Shown: piece after piece, positions 1 through 9,101 of the stretch
How positions within the stretch are numbered: position 1 is the first letter of the stretch
Layout of the letters: each line of letters starts with the position of its first letter
The notes under the pieces: generated by a model
What the model saw: the letters and a program-made list of their open reading frames with translations, nothing else
Databases searched by the model: none
Told to the model about the DNA's origin: nothing
Assembly: GCF_016919725.2 (NCBI RefSeq)
Contig: NZ_JAJERH010000008.1
Span: forward strand, 1 to 64,000
Direction: 5' to 3'
DNA: 64,000 nucleotides
Source: Virgibacillus sp. AGTR
Lineage (GTDB): Bacteria; Bacillota; Bacilli; Bacillales; Amphibacillaceae
Made by a program: the position numbers and the translations under genes

Positions 1-10
1 TGGTTGTTTT

Positions 11-30
11 GTTCAGTTTTCAAAGAGCAA
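11..30 (-). promoter_or_regulatory. boxA-like rRNA operon leader sequence
   Basis: Read leftwards, this gives TTGCTCTTTGAAAACTGAAC. That is the antitermination-like sequence found in leaders and spacers of Bacillales rRNA operons. It lies just downstream of three strong promoters, so a 16S rRNA gene should begin to the left of the window. The rRNA itself is not visible, so this is inference from the leader. Confidence 0.7.
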
Positions 31-67
31 ATATTGGTTTGCTGCTGTCAAAAACACAGCGTTTAAT

Positions 68-287
68 ATAATACCAAATCAAAGAGATTATGTCAACTAA
101 AAGACGACTTTGATTTCACAACAATAAAAAACAATCGAATGAACAAATTCGACATTTTCTATATCGCGGATTGTTATTATAGCATCAATCCCATTTAACT
201 GTCAATAAAAAATTACATGTTTTTTAAATGTATTACTTTTTTTGCGACAGCAATAACTATAATACAGTTCGAACAGAAAAAAGTCAA
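68..287 (-). promoter_or_regulatory. three tandem sigma-A promoters of an rRNA operon
   Basis: Three near-consensus promoters face left. The distal one has TTGACT at 282-287 and TATTAT at 259-264 with a 17-base spacer. The middle one has TTGACA at 200-205 and TATAAT at 176-181 with an 18-base spacer. The proximal one has TTGACA at 91-96 and TATTAT at 68-73 with a 17-base spacer. Stacked strong promoters followed by a boxA-like leader are typical of Bacillus rrn operons. Confidence 0.75.
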
Positions 288-319
288 CCCTTTTTTCTGT
301 TCTCATCAAAATTCCCCTT

Positions 320-628
320 CTACTTCGTAACAGCACCTTTCCATTCAAGCATGCCACCAGTCATATTAGACACATTATAACCATTTTCACTTAAAAACTC
401 TGCTGCTCTCATACTTCTTCGACCTGAGCGACAGACCAATACATGGTGTTTTGATTTGTCCAATGAATTTATCGCATCTGGAATTTCTTGTAACGGTATA
501 TGTTTAGCATTTTTAATCATACCTTGAGCTACTTCTTCATCTTCTCTTACATCAACAACCTCAATGTCTATTCCTTCTTTTAATTGACTTTCTAATTCTT
601 CTGGAGAGATTTCATTTATTTTTTCCAT
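320..628 (-). CDS. single-domain rhodanese-like protein
   Basis: A 102-residue protein made of one rhodanese domain, a fold that usually carries persulfide sulfur on a cysteine. The active-site loop reads CRSGRR near residues 66-71, so the catalytic cysteine and the arginine-rich loop are intact. A conserved DVRE sits near residues 26-29 and a GGMLEW ending follows, both typical of stand-alone rhodaneses. It has no signal peptide and should be cytosolic. It ends about 30 bases from the distal rRNA promoter and points the same way. Its sulfur acceptor cannot be told from sequence. Fold assignment is firm, role open. Confidence 0.85.
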   Translation of the reverse strand: MEKINEISPEELESQLKEGIDIEVVDVREDEEVAQGMIKNAKHIPLQEIPDAINSLDKSKHHVLVCRSGRRSMRAAEFLSENGYNVSNMTGGMLEWKGAVTK

Positions 629-735
629 CTTATCACCCTTTATCGTTCATTCATGTTTATGATACGTTTTCTGAGGATAACTTGCAACTTCCTTACACAC
701 ACTAGCATTAATAAAAAATATTGGAGAGATGGTAT

Positions 736-1482
736 ATGAAGTATTTGATTACTATTATATTTATTTTTCTTGTATCAATAGGATTATCTGTTGATAACTT
801 GAAAGCAACAGAAACAAAGGCAACATTAATTCATACGTACGAAGCTGATGTAACTGGTGATGGTCAACATGAAAAAATTGAGCTAAAAGGTATTTTGTTT
901 TCACCAGATACGACATTTTATCGAAAGGTTTGGGCTTCTATTACTAGCAATAATCAAAAGTGGAAAATAAATTACAATGGAGGTTATGATCCTTCACTAC
1001 AGTTAATTGACTTAAACCATGACACTATTAAAGATATTTTTTATCAGAGCGCAACGGGCGGAAGTGGTGGTTTATATAATTATCAATTAGATACCATCAC
1101 AAATGATGAAATAAGTAATATACCATTGCCTGAGCAAACATACCTTAGTGGTGAATTTGAAGATAATTTCAACGTTACCATTCAATTAACTCCAAGTGAA
1201 AAACCGATTCAAATAGATGTCAAAAATCGTGCTGATGATTATATAAGACTTGGGATATACAATAAAGAAGGAAAATTACTTGAAACAAATAAATCTGTAA
1301 TGATTGATCCCATTGCCTTCTTCGAACCATTATTAATTAGTGAAAGTAAAGGATATGGTTTAAAAAGTTATCAACAAATAAGCGGGGCTTATCATGCGGA
1401 CAGGCTAGGAACAGTTGAAACAATTTGGTATTTTGAAAATGGCAAATGGATTATCTTACAAACTAAATGGATCCCCTCTTAA
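736..1482 (+). CDS. secreted protein of unknown function
   Basis: About 248 residues starting at the ATG at 736, chosen because GGAGAG at 723-728 sits 7 bases upstream. A TTG at 721 in the same frame would leave the protein without a ribosome site. The N-terminus is a hydrophobic signal segment (residues 1-20) ending near LKATETKA. The mature part has acidic repeats such as DVTGDGQHE and DLNHDTIKD that resemble calcium-binding loops of VCBS/FG-GAP proteins, suggesting a beta-rich extracellular protein. It stands alone between the rhodanese gene and leuS. I do not recognise a named family. Confidence 0.7.
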   Translation: MKYLITIIFIFLVSIGLSVDNLKATETKATLIHTYEADVTGDGQHEKIELKGILFSPDTTFYRKVWASITSNNQKWKINYNGGYDPSLQLIDLNHDTIKDIFYQSATGGSGGLYNYQLDTITNDEISNIPLPEQTYLSGEFEDNFNVTIQLTPSEKPIQIDVKNRADDYIRLGIYNKEGKLLETNKSVMIDPIAFFEPLLISESKGYGLKSYQQISGAYHADRLGTVETIWYFENGKWIILQTKWIPS

Positions 1483-1506
1483 AATAAAGAACCTATTATA
1501 GCATAA

Positions 1507-1599
1507 AGCAAAGCCGAACGAATTGGTACCTACCTCAGAAGTTAGATTTTTCACTCTAACTTCTGGGGTAATCACCTTCAAACCCGTTCAGCTTTTGTT
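1507..1599. repeat. nested palindromic intergenic repeat, copy 1
   Basis: A roughly 93-base nested inverted repeat between two convergent genes. The outer arms are aaagccgaacg and cgttcagcttt. The inner arms are cctcagaagttaga (1533-1546) and tctaacttctgggg (1555-1568), with GGTAC motifs between. A related copy lies at 43471-43587, also between convergent gene ends, so it may serve as a bidirectional terminator. Similarity between the copies was judged by eye. Confidence 0.65.
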
Positions 1600-1725
1600 A
1601 ATTCTACTATACGTAAAATCCAAGGAGAGAAATGACCACAGTAAATCTCGCCTGTATAAAGCTTTTATCACTTCATTATAATTTTGCTCGTCTTTAATGA
1701 TACGTATGTGCGAGTCTTCTTTCAA

Positions 1726-4137
1726 TTAATTTGCTACGATATTGACTAGCTTACCGGGTACTACGATGACTTTACGAATTGTTTTCCCTTCAATTAGTGC
1801 TTGAATCTTTTCGTTTTCTAAAGCTGTTTTTTCCAGCTCTTCTTTAGATATGTCTTTAGAAACACTAATTTTCGCTCGTACCTTACCCATTATCTGTACA
1901 ACGATTTCAACTTCAGCTTCAACCAATTTACGCTCATCGTATGTTGGCCATGGTTCGTAGCTGATCGTTTCTGTATGGCCCAAAACACTCCATAGTTCTT
2001 CTGACACATGTGGTGCAACTGGAGATAACATCTTTACGAACCCTTCCATATAAGCTTTAGGAAGTTTATCCGCTTTATAACCTTCATTGATGAACACCAT
2101 CATTTGTGAAATACCCGTATTAAAATGGAGATGATTAAAATCATCTGTTACTTTTTTCACTGTTTCATGGTACACCTTATCTAAGGCTGTATTCCCTTCA
2201 TCTACTACTTTCTCTGATAATTCTCCATTTTCACCTACAATTAACCGCCATACTCGATCAAGGAAACGTCTAGCGCCATCTAAGCCATTTTCTGACCAAG
2301 CAACGGATGCATCAAGCGGTCCCATGAACATTTCATACAGTCGAAGTGTGTCCGCACCATGCGATTCGATAATATCATCAGGATTAACCACGTTTCCTTT
2401 CGACTTACTCATCTTTTCATTTCCTTCGCCAAGTATCATCCCTTGATTAAATAATTTCATAAACGGTTCTTTTGTAGGAACCACGCCGATATCATAAAGG
2501 AATTTATGCCAAAATCGTGCATATAACAAATGAAGGACAGCATGTTCTGCTCCACCAATATAAATATCAATCGGTAACCATTCTTCAAGAGCTTTTGGAT
2601 CCGCAATTTCATTAGGGTTATTCGGATCAATATACCGTAAGAAATACCAGCAGCTTCCTGCCCACTGAGGCATTGTGTTTGTTTCTCTTCTACCTTTCAT
2701 ACCCGTTTCTGGATCGATAACATTTACCCAATCGCTATTTGCTAATGGTGATTCACCATTTCCAGAAGGCTTAATATTATCCATTGCAGGGAGCTCAAGC
2801 GGTAATTCCTCTTCTGGTACAGTGGTCATTGATCCATCTTCCCAATGGATAATAGGAATAGGTTCACCCCAATAGCGTTGTCGTGCAAACAGCCAATCTC
2901 GTAAACGATACGTAACTTTCTTCGTACCTTTACCAGTTTCCTCTAACCAGTCAATCATTTTTGCTATGGCTTTCTCTTTATCCAATCCATTTAAGAAATC
3001 AGAATTTACGTGTTCACCGTCACCCATATAGGCTTCTTTCGTAATCTCTCCCCCGGCTACCACTTCTACAATTGGCAATTCGAATTTAACTGCAAATTCA
3101 TAGTCTCGGTCATCATGTGCGGGGACTGCCATAATAGCTCCTGAACCGTAGCTCATTAATACATAATCAGCGATCCATATTGGCATTTTTTCTTGATTAA
3201 CTGGATTAATGGCATAGGCCCCAGTAAATACACCTGTTTTATCCTTAGCTAAATCCGTTCTCTCCAAATCGGATTTCGTTTGGATATCTTTAATATAAGT
3301 ATCAACAGCAGCTTTCTGTTCATCTGTCACGATCTTTTCAACCATTGGATGTTCAGGAGCTAATACAGCATAAGTTGCACCGAAAAGTGTATCGGGTCTA
3401 GTCGTAAATACCGTAAACGTTTCATTTGAATGATCAACTGAAAACTGTACTTCAGCACCTTCTGATCGCCCAATCCAGTTACGCTGCATATCCTTCAAGC
3501 TTTCTGGCCAATCCAATTCATCTAAATCTTCGAGTAAGCGATCAGCATAAGCAGTTATTTTCAACATCCATTGCTTCATAGGTTTCCGAACAACAGGATG
3601 ACCGCCTCGCTCACTTTTCCCATCTATTACTTCTTCATTCGCTAGAACCGTTCCTAAAGCAGGACACCAGTTCACAGCAACCTCATCCATATAAGCTAGA
3701 CCTTTTTCATAAAGCTTCGTAAAAATCCATTGTGTCCATTTATAGTAATTCGGATCCATTGTACTAATTTCACGATCCCAATCATAGGAAAATCCAAGTG
3801 CTTGAATTTGTCTCTTAAAAACAGCAATATTTTGTTCTGTAAAATCCGCTGGACTATTTCCAGTATCAATCGCATATTGCTCAGCCGGTAAACCGAAAGC
3901 ATCCCATCCCATTGGATGAAGTACTTCGTAACCCTGCATCCGTTTCATTCTTGAAATAATATCTGTTGCTGTATAGCCCTCTGGATGCCCTACATGTAAT
4001 CCAGCACCAGATGGGTATGGAAACATGTCTAACGCATAAACTTTTTCTTTTTCAGAAAATGTATCCGTTTTGAATGTTTTGTTTTTCAACCAATACGTTT
4101 GCCACTTTTTTTCAATTTGTTGATGATGAAAACTCAT
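1726..4137 (-). CDS. leuS: leucyl-tRNA synthetase
   Basis: Charges tRNA-Leu with leucine. The 803-residue length is normal for the bacterial class I enzyme. The HIGH-type signature HVGH is at residues 48-51 after PYPSGAGL, and KMSKS is at residues 575-579. An editing (CP1) domain with TTRPDT lies between them, followed by an anticodon-binding C-terminal part. The start is the ATG at 4137 with AGGAGG just upstream. A longer reading frame to 4254 runs back through the T-box leader and is not coding. The T-box with a CTC specifier upstream independently supports leucine. Confidence 0.98.
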   Translation of the reverse strand: MSFHHQQIEKKWQTYWLKNKTFKTDTFSEKEKVYALDMFPYPSGAGLHVGHPEGYTATDIISRMKRMQGYEVLHPMGWDAFGLPAEQYAIDTGNSPADFTEQNIAVFKRQIQALGFSYDWDREISTMDPNYYKWTQWIFTKLYEKGLAYMDEVAVNWCPALGTVLANEEVIDGKSERGGHPVVRKPMKQWMLKITAYADRLLEDLDELDWPESLKDMQRNWIGRSEGAEVQFSVDHSNETFTVFTTRPDTLFGATYAVLAPEHPMVEKIVTDEQKAAVDTYIKDIQTKSDLERTDLAKDKTGVFTGAYAINPVNQEKMPIWIADYVLMSYGSGAIMAVPAHDDRDYEFAVKFELPIVEVVAGGEITKEAYMGDGEHVNSDFLNGLDKEKAIAKMIDWLEETGKGTKKVTYRLRDWLFARQRYWGEPIPIIHWEDGSMTTVPEEELPLELPAMDNIKPSGNGESPLANSDWVNVIDPETGMKGRRETNTMPQWAGSCWYFLRYIDPNNPNEIADPKALEEWLPIDIYIGGAEHAVLHLLYARFWHKFLYDIGVVPTKEPFMKLFNQGMILGEGNEKMSKSKGNVVNPDDIIESHGADTLRLYEMFMGPLDASVAWSENGLDGARRFLDRVWRLIVGENGELSEKVVDEGNTALDKVYHETVKKVTDDFNHLHFNTGISQMMVFINEGYKADKLPKAYMEGFVKMLSPVAPHVSEELWSVLGHTETISYEPWPTYDERKLVEAEVEIVVQIMGKVRAKISVSKDISKEELEKTALENEKIQALIEGKTIRKVIVVPGKLVNIVAN

Positions 4138-4177
4138 TACATTTCCTCCTTTACTTCTACATATGTTTTTGTAAACG

Positions 4178-4400
4178 AAAAAAAGCCACTCATCCCTATA
4201 AGGGACGAGAAGCTTTTCCCGCGGTACCACCCAGATTAATGCAAATTCCTGCATTCACTTGAGATCCGTAACGTGGATCCACGGCAGAAACTACTTTATC
4301 ACTTCTGCAACATTAAAGGTGAGTTCATAAATTTCCAGGGACAGTTTACACCAACCACTGCCTCTCTTTTCCTGTAGGGATTTATTACTAATCCTTTGCA
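4178..4400 (-). promoter_or_regulatory. T-box leader, leucine (CTC) specifier
   Basis: The conserved T-box TGGGTGGTACCGCG is at 4220-4233. An intrinsic terminator follows at about 4178-4217, with arms around GCTTCTCGTCCC and GGGATGAGTGGC and then a T-run. In Stem I the specifier loop reads GAACTCACC, with CTC at 4321-4323, a leucine codon. Uncharged tRNA-Leu should bind, stabilise the antiterminator and switch leuS on. Boundaries are approximate. Confidence 0.93.
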
Positions 4401-4428
4401 TAGTCATTATCGTATATGATGTATAAGA

Positions 4429-4457
4429 ATTGTAATGAATTGCATACACTTTGTCAA
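4429..4457 (-). promoter_or_regulatory. sigma-A promoter of leuS
   Basis: TTGACA at 4452-4457 and TACAAT at 4429-4434 on the minus strand with a 17-base spacer. It lies just upstream of the T-box leader. Confidence 0.6.
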
Positions 4458-4516
4458 GACAATACTACGTATAATCTGGTAAAATAAGTCTAACCATCAT
4501 ATTAAAGGAGTATACC

Positions 4517-5080
4517 ATGTTACACGGAATATTACATTATGCCCATTATTTATTGGAAAATTCTATAGAAAAAAATGAGACGGTAATTGACGCGACTTGT
4601 GGTAATGGTAATGACACTTTATTTTTAAGTAAAGTTGTCGGTGAAAATGGACGAGTCATTGCTTTTGACATTCAACAGGAGGCGATTCGTTCTACGAAGC
4701 AAAAACTAGTAGAAAATAACCGTGAGAATGTCGACCTGATCCTTGACAGTCACGCAAATCTAAAAAAACACTTACCCTCCGAAGAAATTCTATTAGGTGG
4801 GGCTGTGTTTAATTTAGGTTATTTACCAAAAGGTAATAAATCAGTTATAACCAAAGGAACTTCAACAATTACTGCAATCGATACGATATTAAAGTATTTA
4901 AAGCGTGGTGGATTGATCGTAATTGTGATCTATCATGGACATGAAGGAGGAAAAGAAGAAAAGGAAGCTGTAATAAAACATGTCATGAGGTTAAATCAAC
5001 GATGGTATCATGTTTTACAATATGGCTTTATTAACCAAAAAAATAATCCGCCTTTTATAATCGCTATTCAAAAAAGATAA
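4517..5080 (+). CDS. mnmM: class I SAM-dependent methyltransferase, YtqB/MnmM type
   Basis: A 187-residue methyltransferase. The SAM-binding motif DATCGNGNDT is near residues 25-34 and a second acidic strand (AFDIQQEAI) follows at the usual spacing. Length, sequence and position beside leuS and ytpB match YtqB of B. subtilis. That family is reported to methylate 5-aminomethyl-2-thiouridine in the tRNA wobble position. The family call is strong from synteny; the exact substrate is carried over from the family. ATG at 4517 has AAAGGAG upstream. A hairpin at 5184-5207 lies downstream. Confidence 0.88.
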   Translation: MLHGILHYAHYLLENSIEKNETVIDATCGNGNDTLFLSKVVGENGRVIAFDIQQEAIRSTKQKLVENNRENVDLILDSHANLKKHLPSEEILLGGAVFNLGYLPKGNKSVITKGTSTITAIDTILKYLKRGGLIVIVIYHGHEGGKEEKEAVIKHVMRLNQRWYHVLQYGFINQKNNPPFIIAIQKR

Positions 5081-5095
5081 TAATGGTCTATCTCC

Positions 5096-5180
5096 ATGCA
5101 AGGTACGCCTAGTTTCTGAGCGTGGCCCAACACGCGCCTATTTATCCACATGGGCAAATTTTGTAATTTCCTAGACTACC
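5096..5180 (+). repeat. dispersed intergenic repeat, family 1, 3' part only
   Basis: This stretch matches the 3' half of the longer copy at 6966-7138: gcctagtttctg, a caacacgc core, tttatccaca, and the tail aatttcctagactac. The 5' half is absent, so it is a truncated copy. Confidence 0.6.
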
Positions 5181-5183
5181 AGT

Positions 5184-5207
5184 AAAGTGGAGGACCTCCT
5201 CCACTTT
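5184..5207. terminator. intrinsic terminator between ytqB and ytpB
   Basis: Perfect 10-base arms aaagtggagg and cctccacttt around a 4-base loop, followed by T residues rightwards and preceded by A residues leftwards. It lies between convergent genes and could serve both. Confidence 0.7.
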
Positions 5208-5282
5208 TATGCTACTATACGTATTTTCATTTTCCCTTTTTATGAATATCATCCTTAAAATATCTCCCGCTACTCAATCCTG

Positions 5283-6356
5283 TCAACTACTAGTAACTAA
5301 TCTTTTTAAGTAATAATAACTTCTCGTGTTCCAGTGAAAAAATTTCGAAGCTACTCCACTCGCTTTTAATAATTGTCGCTTCATTTGACGAGAGCCGTCA
5401 ATTAACTTGAGCTTTTCATCTCCTAAATACAACCCAACTAGACCCTGCAGTACCATTTGATGAAATGGAGCATCTGGTAGCATCGTTGAATTAACGTGAG
5501 CTTCTAATAAAAAGTGCCGAAATCGTTCCTGCATCGTGATTTGATCTGGGTAATAATTACAGAAGTTCAAATCTTCCTCTTCTTTATCCTCCACTTGGTC
5601 GATATAATAATCAAGTAAAATATGCAAGCACTGAATATATGGAAAATATCCAGATACTAATCGGCTTGCTCTGTCTGAACTAAGTCTCCCAGCAAACCCA
5701 TAGCAGGCCAAACAATATATTCCAAGCGTAGATCCTGCTGCTGCTGAAAATTCATACCAGCTTAACGGATATGCATTCATATTCTCTGACCACTTTGTTA
5801 ATCGTGGTATACGTTCTTCCATGATCACATGCTTGTGTACCTGTAAATCCATATACAATTTTGCCAATTTAAGCGCATGCTCTTGGAAAAGATCAATGTG
5901 ATTTAGTGATGCTAGTGCTTCATTACAAGTTCTAACTAACTCTTTCAAATACCCTTTGTCATCTTTACTTTCAAAATACTTATAATAATCCGTTTTACTA
6001 TCATTACAAGATAGTGCATCTATCATAGCATGATGTAACAATCGGAAATTTTCTGGATCCATAGAATTACTACGATCACAAAGATTATCTAAATAGTCAC
6101 TTATCGTTTGATATGCAACAATAAATCGTACAGCTTTCTGCCAGTTTTGATGTGCTAATATGCTATAAACTGCTCCTCCTTGACAATGAAAACGTTTGGA
6201 AGAAATACTTGATAAAGCCTGAGTTCTCAATTCTTGATCGGGAATTTCCGCAGCACGTTTTTGCCAATAAACTAACTCTTTCCTTACAGCTGGAAAAATT
6301 TTCAGATAAACGGTTGCCATTAAAATTATTGGGTTATTTGGTACATGATTGCTCAA
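5283..6356 (-). CDS. ytpB: tetraprenyl-beta-curcumene synthase (YtpB family)
   Basis: A 357-residue large-terpene synthase of the DUF2600 family. The B. subtilis homologue cyclises tetraprenyl diphosphate to beta-curcumene-type C35 terpenes. The aspartate-rich metal site reads DYLDNLCD at residues 87-94. The start is TTG at 6356, with GGAGG 7 bases upstream; no ATG is as well placed. It sits between ytqB and ytoA exactly as in B. subtilis. The product is likely membrane-associated and has been linked to spores in Bacillus. Family certain; end product in this organism inferred. Confidence 0.9.
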   Translation of the reverse strand: MSNHVPNNPIILMATVYLKIFPAVRKELVYWQKRAAEIPDQELRTQALSSISSKRFHCQGGAVYSILAHQNWQKAVRFIVAYQTISDYLDNLCDRSNSMDPENFRLLHHAMIDALSCNDSKTDYYKYFESKDDKGYLKELVRTCNEALASLNHIDLFQEHALKLAKLYMDLQVHKHVIMEERIPRLTKWSENMNAYPLSWYEFSAAAGSTLGIYCLACYGFAGRLSSDRASRLVSGYFPYIQCLHILLDYYIDQVEDKEEEDLNFCNYYPDQITMQERFRHFLLEAHVNSTMLPDAPFHQMVLQGLVGLYLGDEKLKLIDGSRQMKRQLLKASGVASKFFHWNTRSYYYLKRLVTSS

Positions 6357-6436
6357 TTTGCTGCCTCCAATCTACATTGTCCCCGCTATAATTTTGTTAT
6401 ACTGTTTATATCACCATATTATCCAGGAGGATTCAA

Positions 6437-6958
6437 ATGATACATTCATATAAAGAAAAACAACCACAAATTCATGAAACTGCATTTATTGCAGAGGATG
6501 CAACCATCATCGGTGACGTTACAATTGATGAATATTCTAGTATATGGTTTAAAACTGTAGTTCGTGGAGATGTTGCACCTGTGAAAATTGGTAAAAGAAT
6601 TAGTATTCAAGATCTGTCCATGCTTCATCAAAGCCCTAATCTTCCCTTAATTATCGAGGATGATGTGACAGTCGGACATCAAGTGACCCTGCACTCCGCC
6701 ATGATTAGAAACAAAGCTTTAATTGGTATGGGTTCCATTATTCTTGATGGTGCGGAAATAGGTGAAAATGCATTTATCGGAGCCGGAAGCCTTGTGCCAC
6801 CTAGAAAAACGATTCCGCCACATACGTTAGCTCTTGGTAGACCAGCAAAAGTAATCCGAGACTTAACTCTAGAAGATTACGCGGAGATGGAACGTGTACG
6901 AAAATCATATGTAGATAAAGCAATCTACTACAAAAAATATACAAATTCCGGTAAGTAA
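6437..6958 (+). CDS. ytoA: gamma-carbonic-anhydrase-like hexapeptide-repeat protein (YtoA)
   Basis: A 173-residue left-handed beta-helix protein with hexapeptide repeats through most of its length. Three histidines at the zinc-ligand positions of the gamma-carbonic anhydrase family are visible: His64 (MLHQS), His81 (GHQVT) and His86 (LHSA). A C-terminal helix with paired tyrosines follows. Many family members bind metal but have weak or untested anhydrase activity, so catalysis is not claimed. AGGAGG precedes the ATG at 6437. The gene is divergent from ytpB and convergent with metK, as in B. subtilis. Confidence 0.88.
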   Translation: MIHSYKEKQPQIHETAFIAEDATIIGDVTIDEYSSIWFKTVVRGDVAPVKIGKRISIQDLSMLHQSPNLPLIIEDDVTVGHQVTLHSAMIRNKALIGMGSIILDGAEIGENAFIGAGSLVPPRKTIPPHTLALGRPAKVIRDLTLEDYAEMERVRKSYVDKAIYYKKYTNSGK

Positions 6959-6965
6959 CTTCAAG

Positions 6966-7138
6966 AACAAAAGCGATTGGAGCTAGTCAACGGAGATAAA
7001 GGAATCACGGTGTGCTTGCAAGCCAATGATGACTTAGATTAGGGCGATTCGTGAAGTCACCTAGATTCTGTGCGCTGGAGCTGGACGCAGCTCAACACGC
7101 CTTCTTTATCCTTATGGAAAATATTGTAATTTAGACTA
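6966..7138 (+). repeat. dispersed intergenic repeat, family 1, near full copy
   Basis: About 170 non-coding bases between ytoA and metK. Related copies, judged by eye, lie at 10805-10982 (reverse), 39417-39610 (forward), 49908-50018 (reverse, internally shortened), 5096-5180 and 25797-25850. Shared blocks include gataaaggaatcacgg, gattcgtgaagtc, ctggagctggacgc, ctcaacacgcc, and a tail ending agacta. Higher GC than its surroundings and no open frame. Confidence 0.8.
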
Positions 7139-7140
7139 TG

Positions 7141-7185
7141 AAAAAAGGCAGCCTAGAAGATTAAATCAGCTAGGTTACCTTTTTT
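7141..7185. terminator. bidirectional terminator between ytoA and metK
   Basis: Arms aaaaaaggcagcctag (7141-7156) and ctaggttacctttttt (7170-7185) pair with two wobble or mismatch positions. A-run on one side and T-run on the other make it usable by both convergent genes. Confidence 0.8.
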
Positions 7186-7228
7186 CGTATCATAACCATT
7201 GTGAAGCTAAAGGATGATCAAGACTTTA

Positions 7229-8425
7229 CTACTTAATAAGTGCTTTCAATTGCTCAACTTTGTCTGTCTTCTCCCATGGAAATAAAATGTCTGTTCTTCC
7301 AAAATGCCCGTAAGCAGCAGTATTTTTATAAATAGGTTTTTGCAAGTCTAACATACGAATAATACCTGCTGGTCGTAAATCAAATAATTCTCGAACAGCT
7401 TTTACTAGTTGCTCTTCATTTACAACACCTGTTCCAAAAGTGTTTATCGAAATAGAAACAGGTTCTGCTACACCAATGGCATAGGCTAGCTGTACTTCAC
7501 AGCTTTTGGCAAGCCTGGCAGCCACTATGTTCTTTGCGACATAACGGGCAGCGTATGCAGCTGACCGATCAACTTTAGTAGAGTCTTTTCCACTAAACGC
7601 TCCGCCACCGTGTCTAGCATAGCCTCCATACGTATCAACAATAATCTTTCGACCTGTTAAACCTGCATCCCCCTGAGGTCCACCAATAACGAAACGGCCA
7701 GTTGGATTAATAAAATATTTAGTCGTCTCATCTAATAACTCATTTGGTACTATAGGGCGTATAACATGCTCTATCAAATCTTTTTCTATTTGCTCTGTAG
7801 CTATATCCTGATGATGCTGTGTAGAAATTACGATGGTATCAATTTTAACAGGTTGATCATTTTCATCATACTCAACGGTTACCTGTGTTTTACCGTCCGG
7901 TCGTAAGTATTCTAATGTCTTATCCTTCCGAACGTCAGCGAGACGCTTTGCCAACTTATGTGCCAATGAGATTGGAAGTGGCATCAATTCGTCTGTTTCA
8001 TCACAAGCAAAACCAAACATTAAACCCTGATCACCAGCACCTATTGCAGCAATCTCTTGATCGCTCATTTTTCCTTGTCTTGCTTCCAATGCTGTGTCAA
8101 CTCCACCAGCAATATCAGGTGATTGTTCATCAATGGCAGTTAATACTGCGCATGTCTCCGCGTCGAACCCAAATTTTGCGCGAGTATATCCGATTTCTTT
8201 TATAGTTTTACGAACAATAGCAGGTATATCTACATAAGTAGTAGTGGATATTTCACCCGCTACAAGAACAAGTCCAGTTGTAACAGTTGTTTCACATGCC
8301 ACTCGGGCATTTGGATCTGTTTTTAATATCTCATCCAAAATAGCATCTGAAATTTGATCAGATATCTTATCTGGATGTCCTTCTGTTACTGATTCAGAAG
8401 TAAACAAACGACGATTAGCAGCCAT
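7229..8425 (-). CDS. metK: S-adenosylmethionine synthetase
   Basis: Joins methionine and ATP to make S-adenosylmethionine. The 398-residue length is normal. Signature sequences are GAGDQG near residue 118 and GGGAFSGKD near residue 267; the N-terminal SVTEGHPDK metal/ATP site is intact. ATG at 8425 follows an AGGAGG site. A SAM-I riboswitch with terminator lies about 260 bases upstream, so excess SAM should switch the gene off. The gene is divergent from pckA, as in B. subtilis. Confidence 0.98.
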   Translation of the reverse strand: MAANRRLFTSESVTEGHPDKISDQISDAILDEILKTDPNARVACETTVTTGLVLVAGEISTTTYVDIPAIVRKTIKEIGYTRAKFGFDAETCAVLTAIDEQSPDIAGGVDTALEARQGKMSDQEIAAIGAGDQGLMFGFACDETDELMPLPISLAHKLAKRLADVRKDKTLEYLRPDGKTQVTVEYDENDQPVKIDTIVISTQHHQDIATEQIEKDLIEHVIRPIVPNELLDETTKYFINPTGRFVIGGPQGDAGLTGRKIIVDTYGGYARHGGGAFSGKDSTKVDRSAAYAARYVAKNIVAARLAKSCEVQLAYAIGVAEPVSISINTFGTGVVNEEQLVKAVRELFDLRPAGIIRMLDLQKPIYKNTAAYGHFGRTDILFPWEKTDKVEQLKALIK

Positions 8426-8673
8426 GTTGCTAAATCCTCCTTCAAATATCGATTACGGAACTCTATTTATCAAATATGCTCATTCAGTAATAAGTACTAA
8501 GGTTAAACTGAAATAAGAAAGGCACCAGAAAGATTACCTACTACCGTATATTCTATTGTCACTCCTGGTTCACACGTACACGCAGGCGAATGACAATTTA
8601 GCTTAGAAATTGACTAATATGTTTATAATCGGGTTAAAGTTAGTCATCTACGTGTAGAATTTTTATAACTAAT

Positions 8674-8720
8674 AAAAAAAGCCTTTCCCGCTTGTCATGA
8701 GGAAAGGATTGCTGGCCTTT
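8674..8720 (-). terminator. SAM riboswitch terminator
   Basis: Arms CCTTTCC and GGAAAGG on the minus strand followed by a run of seven T. It directly follows the SAM aptamer and should form when SAM is bound. Confidence 0.88.
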
Positions 8721-8721
8721 C

Positions 8722-8834
8722 GCTCTTATTGTTCAAGGAAAAAAATCTCCTTGCATCAGGTTAGCACCTTTTCACTAAAGTGATGGTTGCTGGGCTTCAT
8801 TGGGTCTGTCCCTCCACCAACTCTGAATAAGAGA
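8722..8834 (-). promoter_or_regulatory. SAM-I riboswitch (S-box) controlling metK
   Basis: On the minus strand the P1 arms are CTCTTATT and AATAAGAG. Between them are the S-box cores GAGGGAC, GAAGCCC, AGCAACC, AAGGTGCTAA and TGCAAGG in the right order. A terminator follows. The aptamer ends about 300 bases before the metK start, leaving a long leader in which I see nothing further. Confidence 0.95.
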
Positions 8835-8851
8835 GTATCCGTTCGAAACTT

Positions 8852-8880
8852 AGCTTATCGGAAGAAGCTTAATGTGTCAA
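8852..8880 (-). promoter_or_regulatory. sigma-A promoter of metK
   Basis: TTGACA at 8875-8880 and TAAGCT at 8852-8857 on the minus strand, 17 bases apart, about 20 bases upstream of the SAM aptamer. Confidence 0.6.
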
Positions 8881-9101
8881 CTAGTTTAACTGTATTCTCA
8901 GAAGTTTTTTACTCATACTAAAGGAAAGAAAGATTCTGAACGACATTTTTTGCTGTAAACATTCAACATCTTATAAAAATTATTTTATATTTAGTATGGA
9001 CTATTAACTTAAATGTGTTATACTAATAAACATATTCAGGATTATTTGGTCGTTCAACAAAAGAACGTGAATACAATTTCACATAAAGGCAGGTATTTAA
9101 C

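Noticed and set aside
4138-4254. N-terminal extension of LeuS
   Set aside because: The added 39 codons run through the T-box and terminator; the ATG at 4137 has a proper ribosome site and normal N-terminus.
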